64,000 bases of DNA from Siphonodentalium dalli (GCA_032622095.1 CP136069.1:124887450-124951449); one strand, 5' to 3'. Shown: positions 1 to 11,727, counted from the stretch's first letter. Program-made: numbers and translations. The notes: a model not told the origin generated them from the letters alone.

Positions 1-756
1 TAAATAAATATATTCCTTTTTGAACATATAACAAATAAATTAACAAATTCTCCTTATGGTTTGTCTGCATGTATACATGCAGCAGTAACAGGAAAATATC
101 CAAAAGGTATGATGGAAATGCTAGCAGGTCTTGGTCTAAGACACCAGGACCGACATCATAGTGGCATTGGTAAGATCAAATGTTATTTCACACAACCATT
201 TTTCTGTAACCTGAGTGGTTATACTTAGTAATATTTATATCTTTTTATGTCTTTTATAAATATCAACATTATTGAAGTATATGCCGTATGAAATAAAGTA
301 ACACCATTTAAGACTCATTTGAGTCTTAAATGGTGTTACTTTATTTTATTCCCATTTATAAATATCAACCCTTGTGTTTTATTTTTCTAATTGTCTATCC
401 ATCCACTGATAGAAATTGTACTCTTTGGTCTGAATTTAATGGCTTGTCGCATTTTGAAGTCTCAAAATATAACAAATAATTCTTGCTTCTGTCCTTATAT
501 TAAATCACTGAGCTAAGGTGAAGATCAGCTTGATAAAAATTAGTTTAGCCGAGTTCTCTGTTTCACCTCATAACCAAAATTCACTGAGTATTTTCTTAAT
601 TGTGGTATTGTGGTTATCATTATAAGTTAAAAAAGTAATGAAATATTTTATACAGACTTTAATACTCATCAGAACACTTCTGAAGTGGAAATTACTAGTT
701 CAGATACAAAAAAGGAGCCCCCATTTTCTTCCAGATGCATTTTGTATAACAATTAG
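1..756 (+). CDS. 3'-terminal two exons of an unidentified gene (partial)
   Basis: An open frame runs from the window edge to 169, where it meets a good donor (ATTG|GTAAGA). The exon may truly begin only at about 83, after a possible acceptor ending ATGCAG. A second exon starts at 656 after TTTTATACAG and joins in phase (G plus AC gives Asp), then ends at TAG 754-756. The joined protein contains KYPKGMMEMLAGLGLRHQD and a hydrophilic tail ending SSRCILYNN. I do not recognise the family. Support comes only from matching splice phases and a protein-like composition. A longer frame over 638-955 is out of phase and looks spurious. The neighbouring tRNA-modification gene points the other way (tail to tail). 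The intron (170-655) holds a perfect palindrome at 291-346. Confidence 0.4.
291..346. repeat. perfect 27-bp inverted repeat, 2-nt loop
   Basis: Two 27-bp arms beginning AAATAAAGTAACACC are exact reverse complements separated by TT. The palindrome and some flanking bases are bracketed by a direct repeat TTTATAAATATCAAC (about 253-267 and 354-368). This resembles a target-site duplication around a tiny fold-back insertion in the intron of the left-edge gene. Confidence 0.75.
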
Positions 757-994
757 ATGGCAAAATATAAGAAACATGGTTTTCAGCACTATATTGACAA
801 GTTCTGTCAGATATATTCTCTATATCATGGGTGAACTTCTAAAAGGTCGTACCTCAGGAAAATCAAATTGTTCAGGGGACACGATAAACTACTTATCTAT
901 GGAACTATACTTGGTACACCCTTTTAGAAGCACACCGACGATACGTCTGTTTTGATATAGCTCCTCCCAAATTCTGCATACATAAATGTATTAA

Positions 995-1248
995 CCCTTT
1001 CTATACTAAATGGGTTATCCCAATCAGTTATAAAAGGATACACTGAAATGATGTATTATTCATTAGGAGGGATGTTCAGGTAGTAAAAGCAGACAACATT
1101 ATGACGAAAAGCTAATACAAGTACAGAAGTTGTCATATTCATTGGAGGATAATGTTCAGATAATAAGTTCAACTAACAACTTTTGAACTTATTATCTGAA
1201 CATTTCCTAACATAACTATGCGTCAATGAGTATTTAGTATAGAAAGGG
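995..1248. mobile_element. TTAA-flanked MITE (piggyBac-type ends)
   Basis: The element is bracketed by TTAA at 991-994 and 1249-1252. Its termini are inverted repeats CCCTTTCTATACTAAA and TTTAGTATAGAAAGGG. TTAA target duplications with CCCTTT ends are the hallmark of piggyBac transposons. No transposase is encoded, so this is a non-autonomous copy. An inner hairpin around AATAATAAGTTCAA recurs in relatives at 43.3-43.56 and 48.22-48.47 kb. Confidence 0.7.
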
Positions 1249-1451
1249 TTAAAGTTGGAGGTTGTGCTTAACCTTTCTATGATTGGAGCTGTAATAAAGA
1301 TCTTTTGCCAACAAATGGGCCAAAACCGGCCAAATAAAGCTTCAACAGCCTAAAATATCTTCGGTCTGTCTCAATAGAACCATATACAAATATGGATATC
1401 ATTGGAACCGGCTCCTTGACCACATTGTGATAGTTACAGTTATGCCCTGTG

Positions 1452-1690
1452 CCAATGCATTCTCTTATATATGCGAGTCGACCATAGGTCGGCTCGCATA
1501 TATAAGAGAATGCATTGGCCTACATTCTTTAACAATTTTATAATTTTTAATGTGTTAAGCCAATGCATTCTCTTATATATGCGAGGCAACCTATGGTCGA
1601 CTCGCATATATAAGAGAATGCATTGGCACAGGGCCCTTCTGTTGGGTAAAGGGTTAAAGATCTTTTGCCAGTGCATTCTCTTATATACCA
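1452..1690. repeat. cluster of short palindromes (CCAATGCATTCTCTTATATA family)
   Basis: Two about 67-bp near-perfect palindromes lie at 1452-1518 and 1559-1627. Each begins CCAATGCATTCTCTTATATA and ends with its reverse complement. A half copy at about 1669-1690 overlaps the stop codon of the adjacent selenouridine synthase gene. Further copies occur at 33610-33678, 39601-39675, 41.60-41.75, 46261-46315 and 47088-47178, usually inside TTAA MITEs. The region 1272-1653 is itself bounded by TTAA and CCTTT-like ends. Confidence 0.75.
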
Positions 1691-4241
1691 AGAAATCTGC
1701 TTTGGGCAACATCATCTGATGTACCAACGAGTTCTGAGGCAACTTTATGAAACTCATCATAAGTCAGTGAGTTGAGTGAAAGCTTTGTAACAGTGTTGCC
1801 ATAGTACTTCCTCTGTGACCTTGTGTAGGTGGGGTCATAATGATTGACAAGTATACTCTCTACAAACTCCTCCCATTTTCCCTGATGAATCATCTCCCTC
1901 CAAATTTCAGTCGTTCTCTTATCAGAATACCTCTCTAGCCTGTCCACTATCTCAAATAGTTTGTCAGTCTCTATCCAGTGAGAGTAGTTCTGAATGGTGT
2001 ATTTAACACGATCTTCGATTGGAGCCTCTATTTCGAAACGATGTCCCGATAGCATTTTGAGAAACAAGGATTCTGGAATCGTACGATTACCCACTTTCAC
2101 ACTCTCCGATTCAACCCATATTGGCTTAGCTTTGGAAAATGTTTGTAGTTGCTCTCGTAACAATGACTGAAACATTTTCTGAGATGGCTGTTTACCATTG
2201 TAACCAAGCACCGATCCTCTGTGATTAGCGAGGCCTTCGATATCAAGGATCTGTTCTCCCTTTTCACCAAGAATTTTTAGAAGTTCAGTCTTTCCACTAC
2301 CAGTCAGACCTAAAAAAAAATTATTTTATTTTGAACAAGTAAATAGAAAGATACAATAGTCGCCCTCATAGATAGACACAATGTTGAAATCTGAACGTAA
2401 ATGACTTGAAATAAAAATCAATTTCAAGACATGTCTATGGCATTACCATAAGCACACAAGAGAAACAAGATGCACCATATTTCACTTAAAAGTCTATTAA
2501 AAGAGAGATTTATAATAATAAATCTTGCGCTGGTAATATTCATAAAGTAGTCAATTTTTCTGTTCTGTTGTAATAATTTATCTCCCCCGCCCTGGGTAAT
2601 TCCTCCCCCCCCCCACACACCCTTATAAATCATGAGGTAATATATTGACATAATTATGTAGCTGTTGGGTGGGTGTGAGGGGTTGACAAGTCAAAAATAA
2701 ACTAAAAACAAATTCCAAAATAACTTTTCTTATTATTTCATAACCTCTTAATATCAAATAAGTGGGGGAACAATGTATCATGGGTGGGGGATATCTGGGG
2801 GGGGGGGGGGGTATCATGGTATGCCAGTTCATAGCAAAATTATCGAAGGAAAAAGTATTTCTTTAACTTAACTTTGACTCAAAATTAATATCTTATACAA
2901 ATTAATACAGAAAGTTCAGGGAAGAGATACACCATCTTTAAATAACATTTTGGAAGACAATTATACATATTTGTTCAAACATTAATATCATTTCGTAATA
3001 CAAACATCATATACCAATCTTAATACCTTGTGATGTAGTTCTATTACGTATACGCTGTTGAGGGATATAACTCGGACCAATTTCAAATAGTTAAACCCAG
3101 ACTGAGGACTACCTATTAAAGGTACTCAATCCGATTAAGCACCCCTAAATTACTATTTCTTTGGCTTCAGGGGTAAAAAATATTCGATTCGAGTCGAGGA
3201 ACCCACCCATCAAAGCTCAGAGTGATCAGATATTGATTTTTGAAGTTTGTTGTTTCTCGAGATGTGTACTAATAATTGCCCCAGAAACACTTATTCAAAC
3301 GGACGAAGATGGATAACTCTAAAATCAAGTGGTAATAATAACGCAATTTTGACCGAGACCATCCTTTTGACGGCGTGTTTCTGGGCCACAAACAATAGAA
3401 ATAACAAAACTTCAAAACATTTATATCTGATCACTCTGAGCGTTGATGGGTATAGGTTCCTCGACTCGATTCAAATATGTTTTACTCCCGAAGCTACTGA
3501 AGCCAAAGAAATATTAATTTATGAGGGTCTGATCGGATTGAGTACCTTTAAGTTCTTGGGGAAAACTCATTGGTGTCATGACATTGTATGGCTCCTTCTG
3601 AAAAAGAACCTCTTCTTGGCTTCTGACAGAATGCTTGACCTCATTACAACTTGAAATGTATATTCCTAAACAAGTATTTACGAAGTATCAACTATCAACC
3701 CACCTGATATAACTCGAAAATTGTAATTTTTAAACTTCTCAAGATCTTCTATAATTATCTTTCTATAGTGCTTGTAACCTCCTTCGAGGACGAATACATT
3801 GAAGCCTATCTGTGAAAGAACTATTGCTAAACTTTGTGATCGTTTTCCTCCCCGCCAACAATATATCAGCGCTGAATAATTCTGAGGCTTCTTTACAAAG
3901 TGAGTTTCGATATGAGAAGAAATATTCCTTGAAACAAGATGAGCGCCAATTTTCCTGGCCTCGAAATTATCTGCTTTGTATTTTATTCCAACTTCAACTC
4001 TCTGTTTATCAGATAAAACAGGGAAGTTTAGTGCACCAATGATGTGGTCTGCTTCATATTCTGCTGGTGATCGGACATCAATCTTCTCGGAGACCTCTAT
4101 GAATGGATTGGATGTCATTTGTGGAGCACATGACGTTAACCTAGATGATTGATGACAATGTCGGAATATTCTTGTCAGGATGGCTCCTCTGGATGACACG
4201 CATACATGTAGTGACTTAACTCCAGTAGACTGAATCATCAT
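1681..4241 (-). CDS. selU/mnmH-like: tRNA 2-selenouridine synthase (SelU/MnmH/YbbB family), two exons
   Basis: In bacteria this enzyme replaces sulfur with selenium in 2-thiouridine at wobble position 34 of tRNA, using selenophosphate and a geranylated intermediate. Coding exons are complement(3704-4241) and complement(1681-2309). The donor is ATCAG|GTGGGT and the acceptor is a T-rich tract ending TAG. The phase-1 junction restores Gly180 of the P-loop GLTGSGKT (180-187). Total coding length is 388 codons; E. coli YbbB has about 364. The rhodanese domain spans about residues 45-165 with IDVRSPAEYEADHI, the active-site loop CWRGGKRS (Cys128) and VLEGGYKHYR. The C-terminal half has LDIEGLANHRGSVLG and NHYDPTY, matching EYYDPMY in the bacterial enzyme. 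The N-terminus (about residues 1-41) is basic and lacks acidic residues, suggesting mitochondrial import. An in-frame TGA lies just upstream of the ATG at 4241. The stop codon lies in a repeat half-palindrome. A weak ATTAAA signal (- strand) is at 1546-1551. Confidence 0.9.
2310..3703 (-). other. intron of the selenouridine synthase gene
   Basis: This 1.39-kb intron has a GT donor at 3703-3702 and an AG acceptor at 2311-2310. It contains a fold-back MITE (3116-3551) and runs of C and G around 2605 and 2800. No conserved coding signal is seen inside. Confidence 0.85.
3116..3551. mobile_element. fold-back MITE with TTAAAGGTACTCAATCCGAT ends
   Basis: The left end TTAAAGGTACTCAATCCGAT is mirrored by ATCGGATTGAGTACCTTTAA at the right end. 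Inner arms (CGAGTCGAGGAACCCA, CTTTGGCTTC, TCTGGGCCACA) are also inverted. Relatives are at about 31.86-32.12 kb (one half), 56.45-56.94 kb (full) and 62.72-63.11 kb (one half). No coding capacity is seen. Confidence 0.75.
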
Positions 4242-5040
4242 TTCTCAATTGAAGATAGACCCTGTAAATTAGAAAATTCTTTAATATTTTGCTCTTTGAA
4301 AAACAAATAATGACACAAAATTAATTTAGTGAAATGTATCAAATTATAACTCCAGTATCCAGATGGTTTATACGTGTATAAGCATGAATATTTTTACATG
4401 TTACTCATTTCAACTGAATAATACTTCAGGCCTCCAAATAAGCTTACACAGTACTTTAAAAGACTCCTCTTATTGAGTGAATGATTTATTCAGCCCAAGC
4501 AAGTCTCCACATTTTCACATGAATTTCCATTTTTCGCAACAGCAAAATTCTATTTTATGAGTAGAACACTGTTTAGAACAGAATTATTTAAGAGAAGTCA
4601 TGATCTAGCTATAAAAAAACAGAATTGGCATTTTGGTGGCTGTTATGTCAATTCTGGGTATTATGTATGCTCTAGCAAGTCTGTGTCTTCCCAATTTTGT
4701 CTGTTTTTGATTATATTCAGCTGATAAAAATTGTTATTCAGGAAAAACCTGTCAAGGAGTATATGGTATGCTTTTTGATATTTAGATAGTTTTGTATACG
4801 TAACTAATATATTATATCGAACATTGGTGTCAATTCTCACACAATTTCTGTGTCTGCTTTTGTCACATTTTTTATTTACCGCGTGAATTTTGAAATCGGT
4901 CTCAGATTTTACAATTGACGGCAATCTTTTGATGATGACAGGGGAGCATAACTATATGTTATTAGTTAGATCTAACAGCATCTCTTCATGATTCTTGCAT
5001 TTATTCCTATAAATACGTCATTGGCAAAGACATAGTGGCG
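4242..5040. other. 5' flank of the selenouridine synthase gene; no feature seen
   Basis: AT-rich sequence upstream of the - strand gene. A possible acceptor (TAATTTACAG, - strand, about 4264) suggests a separate 5' UTR exon further right. I see no convincing TATA box, ORF or repeat. Confidence 0.4.
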
Positions 5041-5289
5041 AAATTTGAGAAGTTAACTTGTATATTTTCGATGATAACGTTAAATGAAGTTACAAATAAC
5101 TTTCACTGGCATTACAAATTAAGACTGTCCGCTTGCCAACTGAACAGACAAACTATTAAATACATTGGATATAGTCCAGGAGATATTGGTCGACCTCTGC
5201 ACCCCCCCCCCCTAGGACTTAACTTCACCCCACTAATTTTCTTCCTTAAGGTCTCCTCTAATTTTTTTCACTAGCAGGTGGACCCGACT

Positions 5290-5700
5290 TCGTCCGATCT
5301 GTTTCCCCTCTGCTTTTCGGCGAATTGCGCGATTTGACTTTGAATTGTCCATTTTGAAGGTGAAGGTGAGGTGGGGTCACGATTTGACCGTCCAAAACAC
5401 TGCCCGAACAAAAGTACCCGACAAAAGTACCCGTCGAAATCCATCCGGTTTTACCCGATTTGACCTCGAATTGATAATTTTGAAGGTCAATGTCAGGTCG
5501 GGGTCACGACTCGACCCGTCCAAATCACTCAGTGGACAAAAGTAAGCCCACGTATCAAATTTCGTCGAAATCCCATCAAAATTCGCGATTTGACATTGAA
5601 TTGACCCGATTTCAAGGTCAAGGTCACGTCGCACGGGCAAACGAATAGGATTACGACACTCCCCATACGAAAGAATCCCCAGACACTAATTTTCATCGAA
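5290..5700. repeat. degenerate tandem repeat with TCAAGGTCA motifs
   Basis: Several diverged units of roughly 100-160 bp share GATTTGACCTCGAATTG-like and TTTCATCGAAATCC-like segments. A further related unit lies at 6290-6445 and shares GACCCGATTTCAAGGTCA and CACGTCGCACGGGCAAA. No coding frame persists across units. Confidence 0.55.
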
Positions 5701-5724
5701 ATCCCGTGATACTCCCCTTATAAA

Positions 5725-6100
5725 AAAGTACCGTGGTAAACCACGATAAAACCATGGTTTACCGTGGTAAACCACGGTAAACCAAGGTACATAGACGTAA
5801 CACCCTGATATACCACGGTGCACCATGATGTGTACCACGGTAAACCAAGGTACATCAGCATAGCACCATGGTTTACCGCGGTGCACACCTTGGTGTACCA
5901 CGGTAAACCAAGGTACATCAGCATAACACCTTGGTATACCACGGTGCACCAAGGTGTGTGTACCGTGTATACCACGGTAAACCACGATAACCTACATGTA
6001 GATACTTATACATAATGTTGGTATACCATGGTACATCAAGGTGTACACGTACCACGGTGCATCAAGGTGTGTATCATTGTGCATCAAGGTGTGTATCACA
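5725..6100. repeat. palindrome-rich satellite (ACCACGGTAAACC / ACCAAGGT)
   Basis: Roughly 375 bp are built from alternating inverted words: TACCACGGTAAACC, ACCTTGGTATACC, GGTGTACCACGGT and AGGTACATCAGCATA. Each word is close to the reverse complement of a neighbour, so the array is both tandem and inverted. Open frames on both strands here are by-products of the repeat. Confidence 0.75.
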
Positions 6101-6670
6101 TCTCACCACATGCAAGGTGAACCATGCATTAGTTACAGACATAACATGATTTTGGAGGCCATTACGATTGATTATAGTGTTTGGCGATATTATTATAGAA
6201 ATTATTAACAGCATAACTTCCCAGTATTGAGGGCCGCTATATAATAGGATTCGAGTCATAAACTCATTTTAATTATAATTACCATGTCGGGCGTTCGACC
6301 TTGAAATGACCCGATTTCAAGGTCAATGTCACGTCGCACGGGCAAATTAACAGGCCCATGCCACTACACGGCCGAAAGTATCCCCACATACCAAGTTTCA
6401 TCGAAATCGGTTTGGTCGTTTTCGAGTCCATCGCGAATAGACAGACTTGTATATTTTCGATGATAACGGCAAATGAAGTTACAAATAACTTCCACTGGCA
6501 TTACAAAATTAAGACTGTCCGCTTGCCAACGGAACAGACAAACTATTAAATACATTGGATATAGTCCAGGAGATATTGGTCGACCTCTGCACCCCCCCCC
6601 CCCCCAGGACTTAACTTCATCCCACTAATTTTCTTCATCAAGGTCTCGTCTAATTTTTTTCACTTGTTAA

Positions 6671-7005
6671 CCTCTTCGCTGCTAAATGACGTTATGACGT
6701 CGTGTGCTGGGCTGTTGACGTTATTGGCATTTTCCAATGGGAAAATATAGCGGGAATGTCAAAAGAACCATAAAAGTGACTCAGCTGAAAGGCTATTATC
6801 GATCACAATCGTGGAACATCATACACTGTTTGAAACGTCGAGATACAGTTATTCCGATGCACTAATCTCTGAGTTCCATTTATGTATAATGGCCTACTTC
6901 TAGTGTGATGAAGTAGGTCCGTAGTACATGTACCTACGGACCATATAGCACACGGCGTGCACTTTTACGTCCGTAATAGATACGGACGTCATAGCAGCGA
7001 AGAGG
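6671..7005. mobile_element. 335-bp TTAA MITE inside fold-back A
   Basis: The element is flanked by TTAA at 6667-6670 and 7006-7009. Termini are CCTCTTCGCTGCTA and TAGCAGCGAAGAGG. The empty site CACTTGTTAACAAGAAAA is present in fold-back copy B (about 34718-34733) and in the opposite arm, which proves insertion. A diverged relative lies at 41161-41548. Confidence 0.85.
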
Positions 7006-10000
7006 TTAACAAGAAAAAAAAAGTGGCCGCAGAGACTCCAGACAAGATGGCGTCCATCATGGCGGCCATTTTGTTTTTAATGCACCAGGTCTCTTTGATC
7101 GCCATTATAGTAAAGATTATAGCACATGCGGTCCTGTTTTCTGCTCGATTCGTTATGCTAATATACAACCCTTACAAATTAGCCAAAAATCCGACACCAG
7201 AATCCAATATGGCGGCCAAGATGGCCGCCGAAATGTGAAAATATGCTATTTTTCTGTCATGTTACCACCTTTCGTTTGTCTCTGTGGGAAAATGTTAGAA
7301 TTTTTTTGCGTCATGTTATACATTTATCATATAGAGGAGTCATTGGCGAACACATGGGGACCATAATATGCATTCATTGCGGGATATTTTTGTCCGATAT
7401 CACATTTTCCCAAATGCCGTTATCATAGGTCAAAGTCGAATCTCCGTTAATAACGCGATGTTATGTTTCGAATCAATGAATGTTATTGCTATTATAACAA
7501 CACCAATGCATATATATTTGCAGGATATACTCGAGCTAGGAGTCCTCTTATACCTGAGTTGAGGAATATTTACCCAAATCCAAGATGGCGGCCAAAATGG
7601 CCACCAGAAATAGAAAAATCGCCGAAAATCGCTGATTTTAACATCAGTGAGCATTATTGTCATGACAACTCCACACCTGCTTACTATTGTAAGTTGGGAA
7701 CACTTAGGCGAAGAACTTTCCTTGTACCATATCCAAATAAAAGTCCCCCAAATCCAAAATGGCGCCCACAATGGCGGACAGATTTTGAAAAATCACAGAA
7801 ATTCCCTTATATTCACATCATTGGACATTATTGTCGAGACAACTCCATCCATGCGTACAGTTGAGTTGGAAATACTGAGGTGAAGTAATTACCTTACATC
7901 TCATGCAAGAAATGGTTTTCAAAATCGAAGATAGCTGCCAAAATGGCGACCGAAATTTGAATACACGCCTACATTCCTTTACTTTCTTAGGATGGGCGTT
8001 ATTGTTTCGCGATTTCTACCCACCATTACATGTTGATATGTATGAATTATTCATTAGGGTTTGGCAAGTGATATTCACAGTCAATATGGCGGCCAAACTG
8101 GCGGGCAGAAATTGAAAAGAAGCCGATATTATCACATACTAATTTCAACTTTTTGTCATAATATTGATTTGTATAAACTAAACGGTACATAATATAAGCC
8201 ATCTATTAGTTCCAATGTAAGTCGTAGCCTTTTGGAAGGATGAAAACCCACAATCGCGATGTGGCATTTCAAAATCCATTCTCCAATAAGAGCTCGTACT
8301 GGCCGTAACCGTATATGGGTGCGCCGAATAGTCATATTATGACTTCCAAGAATCAAAACAACAGTACCTGAGCTTATTCTGAATTGCCACATTCAGCATT
8401 ATCTAGACTCGTTTCCGTCTCTTCGTCAGATTAATCTATCTCACTCACAACAACAGTTCACAACTCTTCTTTGTAGAAGGGTGTCACTAATCGGAATGTT
8501 TCAAACAATACATATGCCGGTGTCCAGCTCACGTGTTTGTTTCGAACGCATGGAATTCTTAGCGAGCTTCATTCGTGGTATAGTTTATGGTATAATTCAG
8601 ATGTTACATATGGGGTATATGCGTCATCTTGTGCGATACACTATAAAGGTATTCGGTCGATGCGTATACTAGCTTTCAGAAGGACCTATCTATCTGCGTA
8701 TTGTCAGCTTTGGTGACCTAATGGGGATAACAACGTGTACACCTGGTGATTTTCCCAAACAGCCACTTCTCAATATATGGTTAATCAATTCACATACTCA
8801 TCTAATGCACTGACGTGCCCGGACAACTTCTGTATATGGCTTCGAATGTTGAAAGCCCAACATTTGACGAATACATTTCTGCTAAGGCGTATAAGACCAT
8901 AATGCATAATATACCCAAACTCCTTGAACATGATCATAAGAACAAGCTTGTTGGCGTCCAGCACTCGTCTCACCGAACAGATCCAAGCAGATGATAACAA
9001 TAGACACGGTGCTAGTTTGTGGGTATGTGTCATGATAGTGGAAATGAAATTGGACCATGACTGCACCGCCCCTTATTCTGTTATGTTTTAGATTCAGACA
9101 GGATCTCATGTGTGGCTTTGCTTTCCTTGTATGCTAAGATGGTATGTTCCCATCCGTTTGGAAGCCGTTCTTAATCAACTGGACCAGGAGTATGCCGTTG
9201 GCTACTGCTGTATACGCGCCACCAAGACTGGGTGTAGTCTTAACGGCGATACCTTTGATAGTTGGCTGATATGTCATACTCACGCTGCCTGATATCATGG
9301 TATGGTTCAAGAAAGTGCAAATGCCATCAACAAAAGGGTGAAATGTTCAACGCGAAGAACATCCAGAGGAATGTTACGTTGATGAGCTCTTGCATTCAGT
9401 TCAACAAACGTTGGTACACCAAGTGATTTCTTGGTAACATCACCATTGCGACCATTTTCCTACATGAGACATTAACTACTATATTCTAAAGTTATATATA
9501 TAAAGCTATATGATCATAAAGGTCGCGTTCCCCAACGTCCACAGCCATTGCCATCGAGACTGTAAATTGTTCTTTAAATACATAGTGAAATAACTGCACC
9601 ACAGTTCCTGACATTTTCTTGAATAATACCGCCCACATACTGACACTAACCCCGAGAGAGGATAAGAAAACACGCATACATTCATGCTATAAAGACATTA
9701 TCCTTTAGTCCATCCGACTGTTTTGAGGGATGCTAGCATAGTATTATCCAGACAAAAGTGTACGTAGTTGAATCAGAAAGGCTTCGAAACGGATGTGGAA
9801 ATACAATCTTACCACACCAAATAAAACCGACACGCATGACATTCGATATCTTAAACATGCACCAGGTGTAGGGGTGGTGTATACAGTGGCCCATTTCATT
9901 CCCACTATCATGGCGCATGTCCACACACTTGCACCGCGAGCATTGTTCTTCTCTGCTGGGAGATATTCGACGAGACAACTGCGGGGCGTCACATAGTTTG

Positions 10001-11727
10001 CTTCGAATAATGGTTCAGAAGTGTGGGTAGTCTGTACACTTGGGTCTTCTCCTTAGCAGATAGACATCTGTCCAAGGGAATGAGACAGCTAGCAACCTTC
10101 GAAACACTGTCGAAGTTGTCCACATATGCCAATGCGTTCGCTGAGTTTGTGAGTTGACGAACCATCTATTGAGAAGTGACTAGCTAACTTGTTCGCCAGG
10201 TGTACATGTCGTTATCCCATGGGGTATGAGACACATGCATAGAAATGACCTTCTGTAAGCTTGTATACTCATCGGCCATATGCCTTCCTAGTTCAAGATG
10301 ACGCACAAATATCATAATTAACAAATATTTTAAATCGTAAGCTAGATACCGGAAAATGAATTGTTTGAAACGTTATGATTAGAGGGACCCTACTCCCAGG
10401 AAGTGGTGAATACTTTGTCGGTGTGAGCGACCTAGATTTATCAGACAAAGAAATGGAAGCTGGTCCAGATAATTATGGACGTGACGTGGCAAATCAGAAT
10501 CTGTTATCAGGTAATTGTTCTGATATAACTATTCGGCGCACCTATACGCTTACGGCCATTATCGGCGCCAAGTGGAGACTGGATTTCGAAATGCCACATC
10601 GCGATATTAATTGTGGTTTTTCATCTTTCCAGAAGGATACGAGCTATGTTATGCGTTTTGATACCTTAAAGTTGAACTAGTAGATGGTTTATGTACAGTT
10701 TCGTCCATACATACCGATATTATGACCAAAAAGTTGAAATTAATATGTGAAAATATCGATTTCTTAACAATTTCTAGCCGCCAATTTAGCAGCGATCTTG
10801 GCTGTGAGTATCAATTACCAAACCCTAATGAATACTTCATGTCACTATTCCATATCAACATGTAATGGTGGATATAAATCGCGAAACAATAACGCCCATC
10901 CTAAGAAAGTAAAGGAATGTAGACTTGTTTTCAAATTTCGGTCGCCATTTTGGCAGCCATCTTCGATTTGGAAAACGATTTATTGCATGAGATCTAATGT
11001 AATTACTTCACCTCAGTATTTCCAACCCAATTGTACGCATGGGTGGAGTTGTCTCGACAATAATGCCCAATGATGTGAATATGAGGGAATTTCAGTGATT
11101 TTTCAAAATCTGTCCGCCATTGTGGGCGCCATTTTGGATTTGGGGGAATTTTATTTGGATATGGTACAAGGAAAGTTCTTCGCCTAAGTGTTCCCAACTC
11201 ACAATAGTAAGCAGGTGTGGAGTTGTCATGACAATAATGTTCACTGATGTTAAAATCGGCGATTTTCGGCGATTTTTTATTTCTGGTGGCCATTTTGGCC
11301 GCCATCTTGGATTTGGGTAAATATTCCTCAACTTAGGTATAAGAGGAATCCTAGCTTGAATATCTCCTGCACATATATATGCATGGGTGTTGTTATAATA
11401 GCAATAACATTCATTGATTCGAAACATTACATCGCTTTATTAACGTAGATTCGGCTTTGACCTATTATACCGGCATTTGGGAAAACGTGATATCGGACAA
11501 AAATATCCCGCAACGAATGTATATTATGGACCCCATGTGGTCGCCAATGACTCCTCTATATGATAAATGTATAACATGACGCAAAGATGCCAACATTTTC
11601 CCACAGAGACAAACGAAAGGTGGTAACATGTCAGAAAAATAGTATATTTTCACAGTTCGGCGGCCATCTTGGCCGCCATATTGGATTCTGGTATCAGATT
11701 TTTGGCTAATTTGTAAGGGTTGTATAT

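Larger units (their letters stand above)
5055..6665. repeat. 1.39-kb tandem segmental duplication, marked by two about 215-bp copies
   Basis: The segments at about 5055-5275 and 6445-6665 are near identical. Both run from ACTTGTATATTTTCGATGAT through TAGTCCAGGAGATATTGG to CTCTAATTTTTTTCACT. The second copy leads into the complete fold-back element A, while the first stops after the shared terminus. The intervening unit holds a tandem segment and a palindromic satellite, described separately. Confidence 0.75.

Noticed and set aside
1440-1760. Overlapping open frames on both strands containing repeated YKRMHW
   Set aside because: They are translations of the CCAATGCATTC palindrome, which reads the same on both strands; not genes.
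1681-4241. Two separate genes (a rhodanese protein and a P-loop protein) or bacterial contamination
   Set aside because: The two frames join at consensus splice sites in the correct phase to restore a family P-loop, and an intron with a genome-typical MITE separates them. One eukaryotic gene fits better.
6957-11653. Many frames of 60-135 codons shared by the two giant fold-back copies
   Set aside because: Sharing follows from DNA similarity of the copies. Frames occur on both strands and in several phases, with no domain, no start context and no transposase motif.
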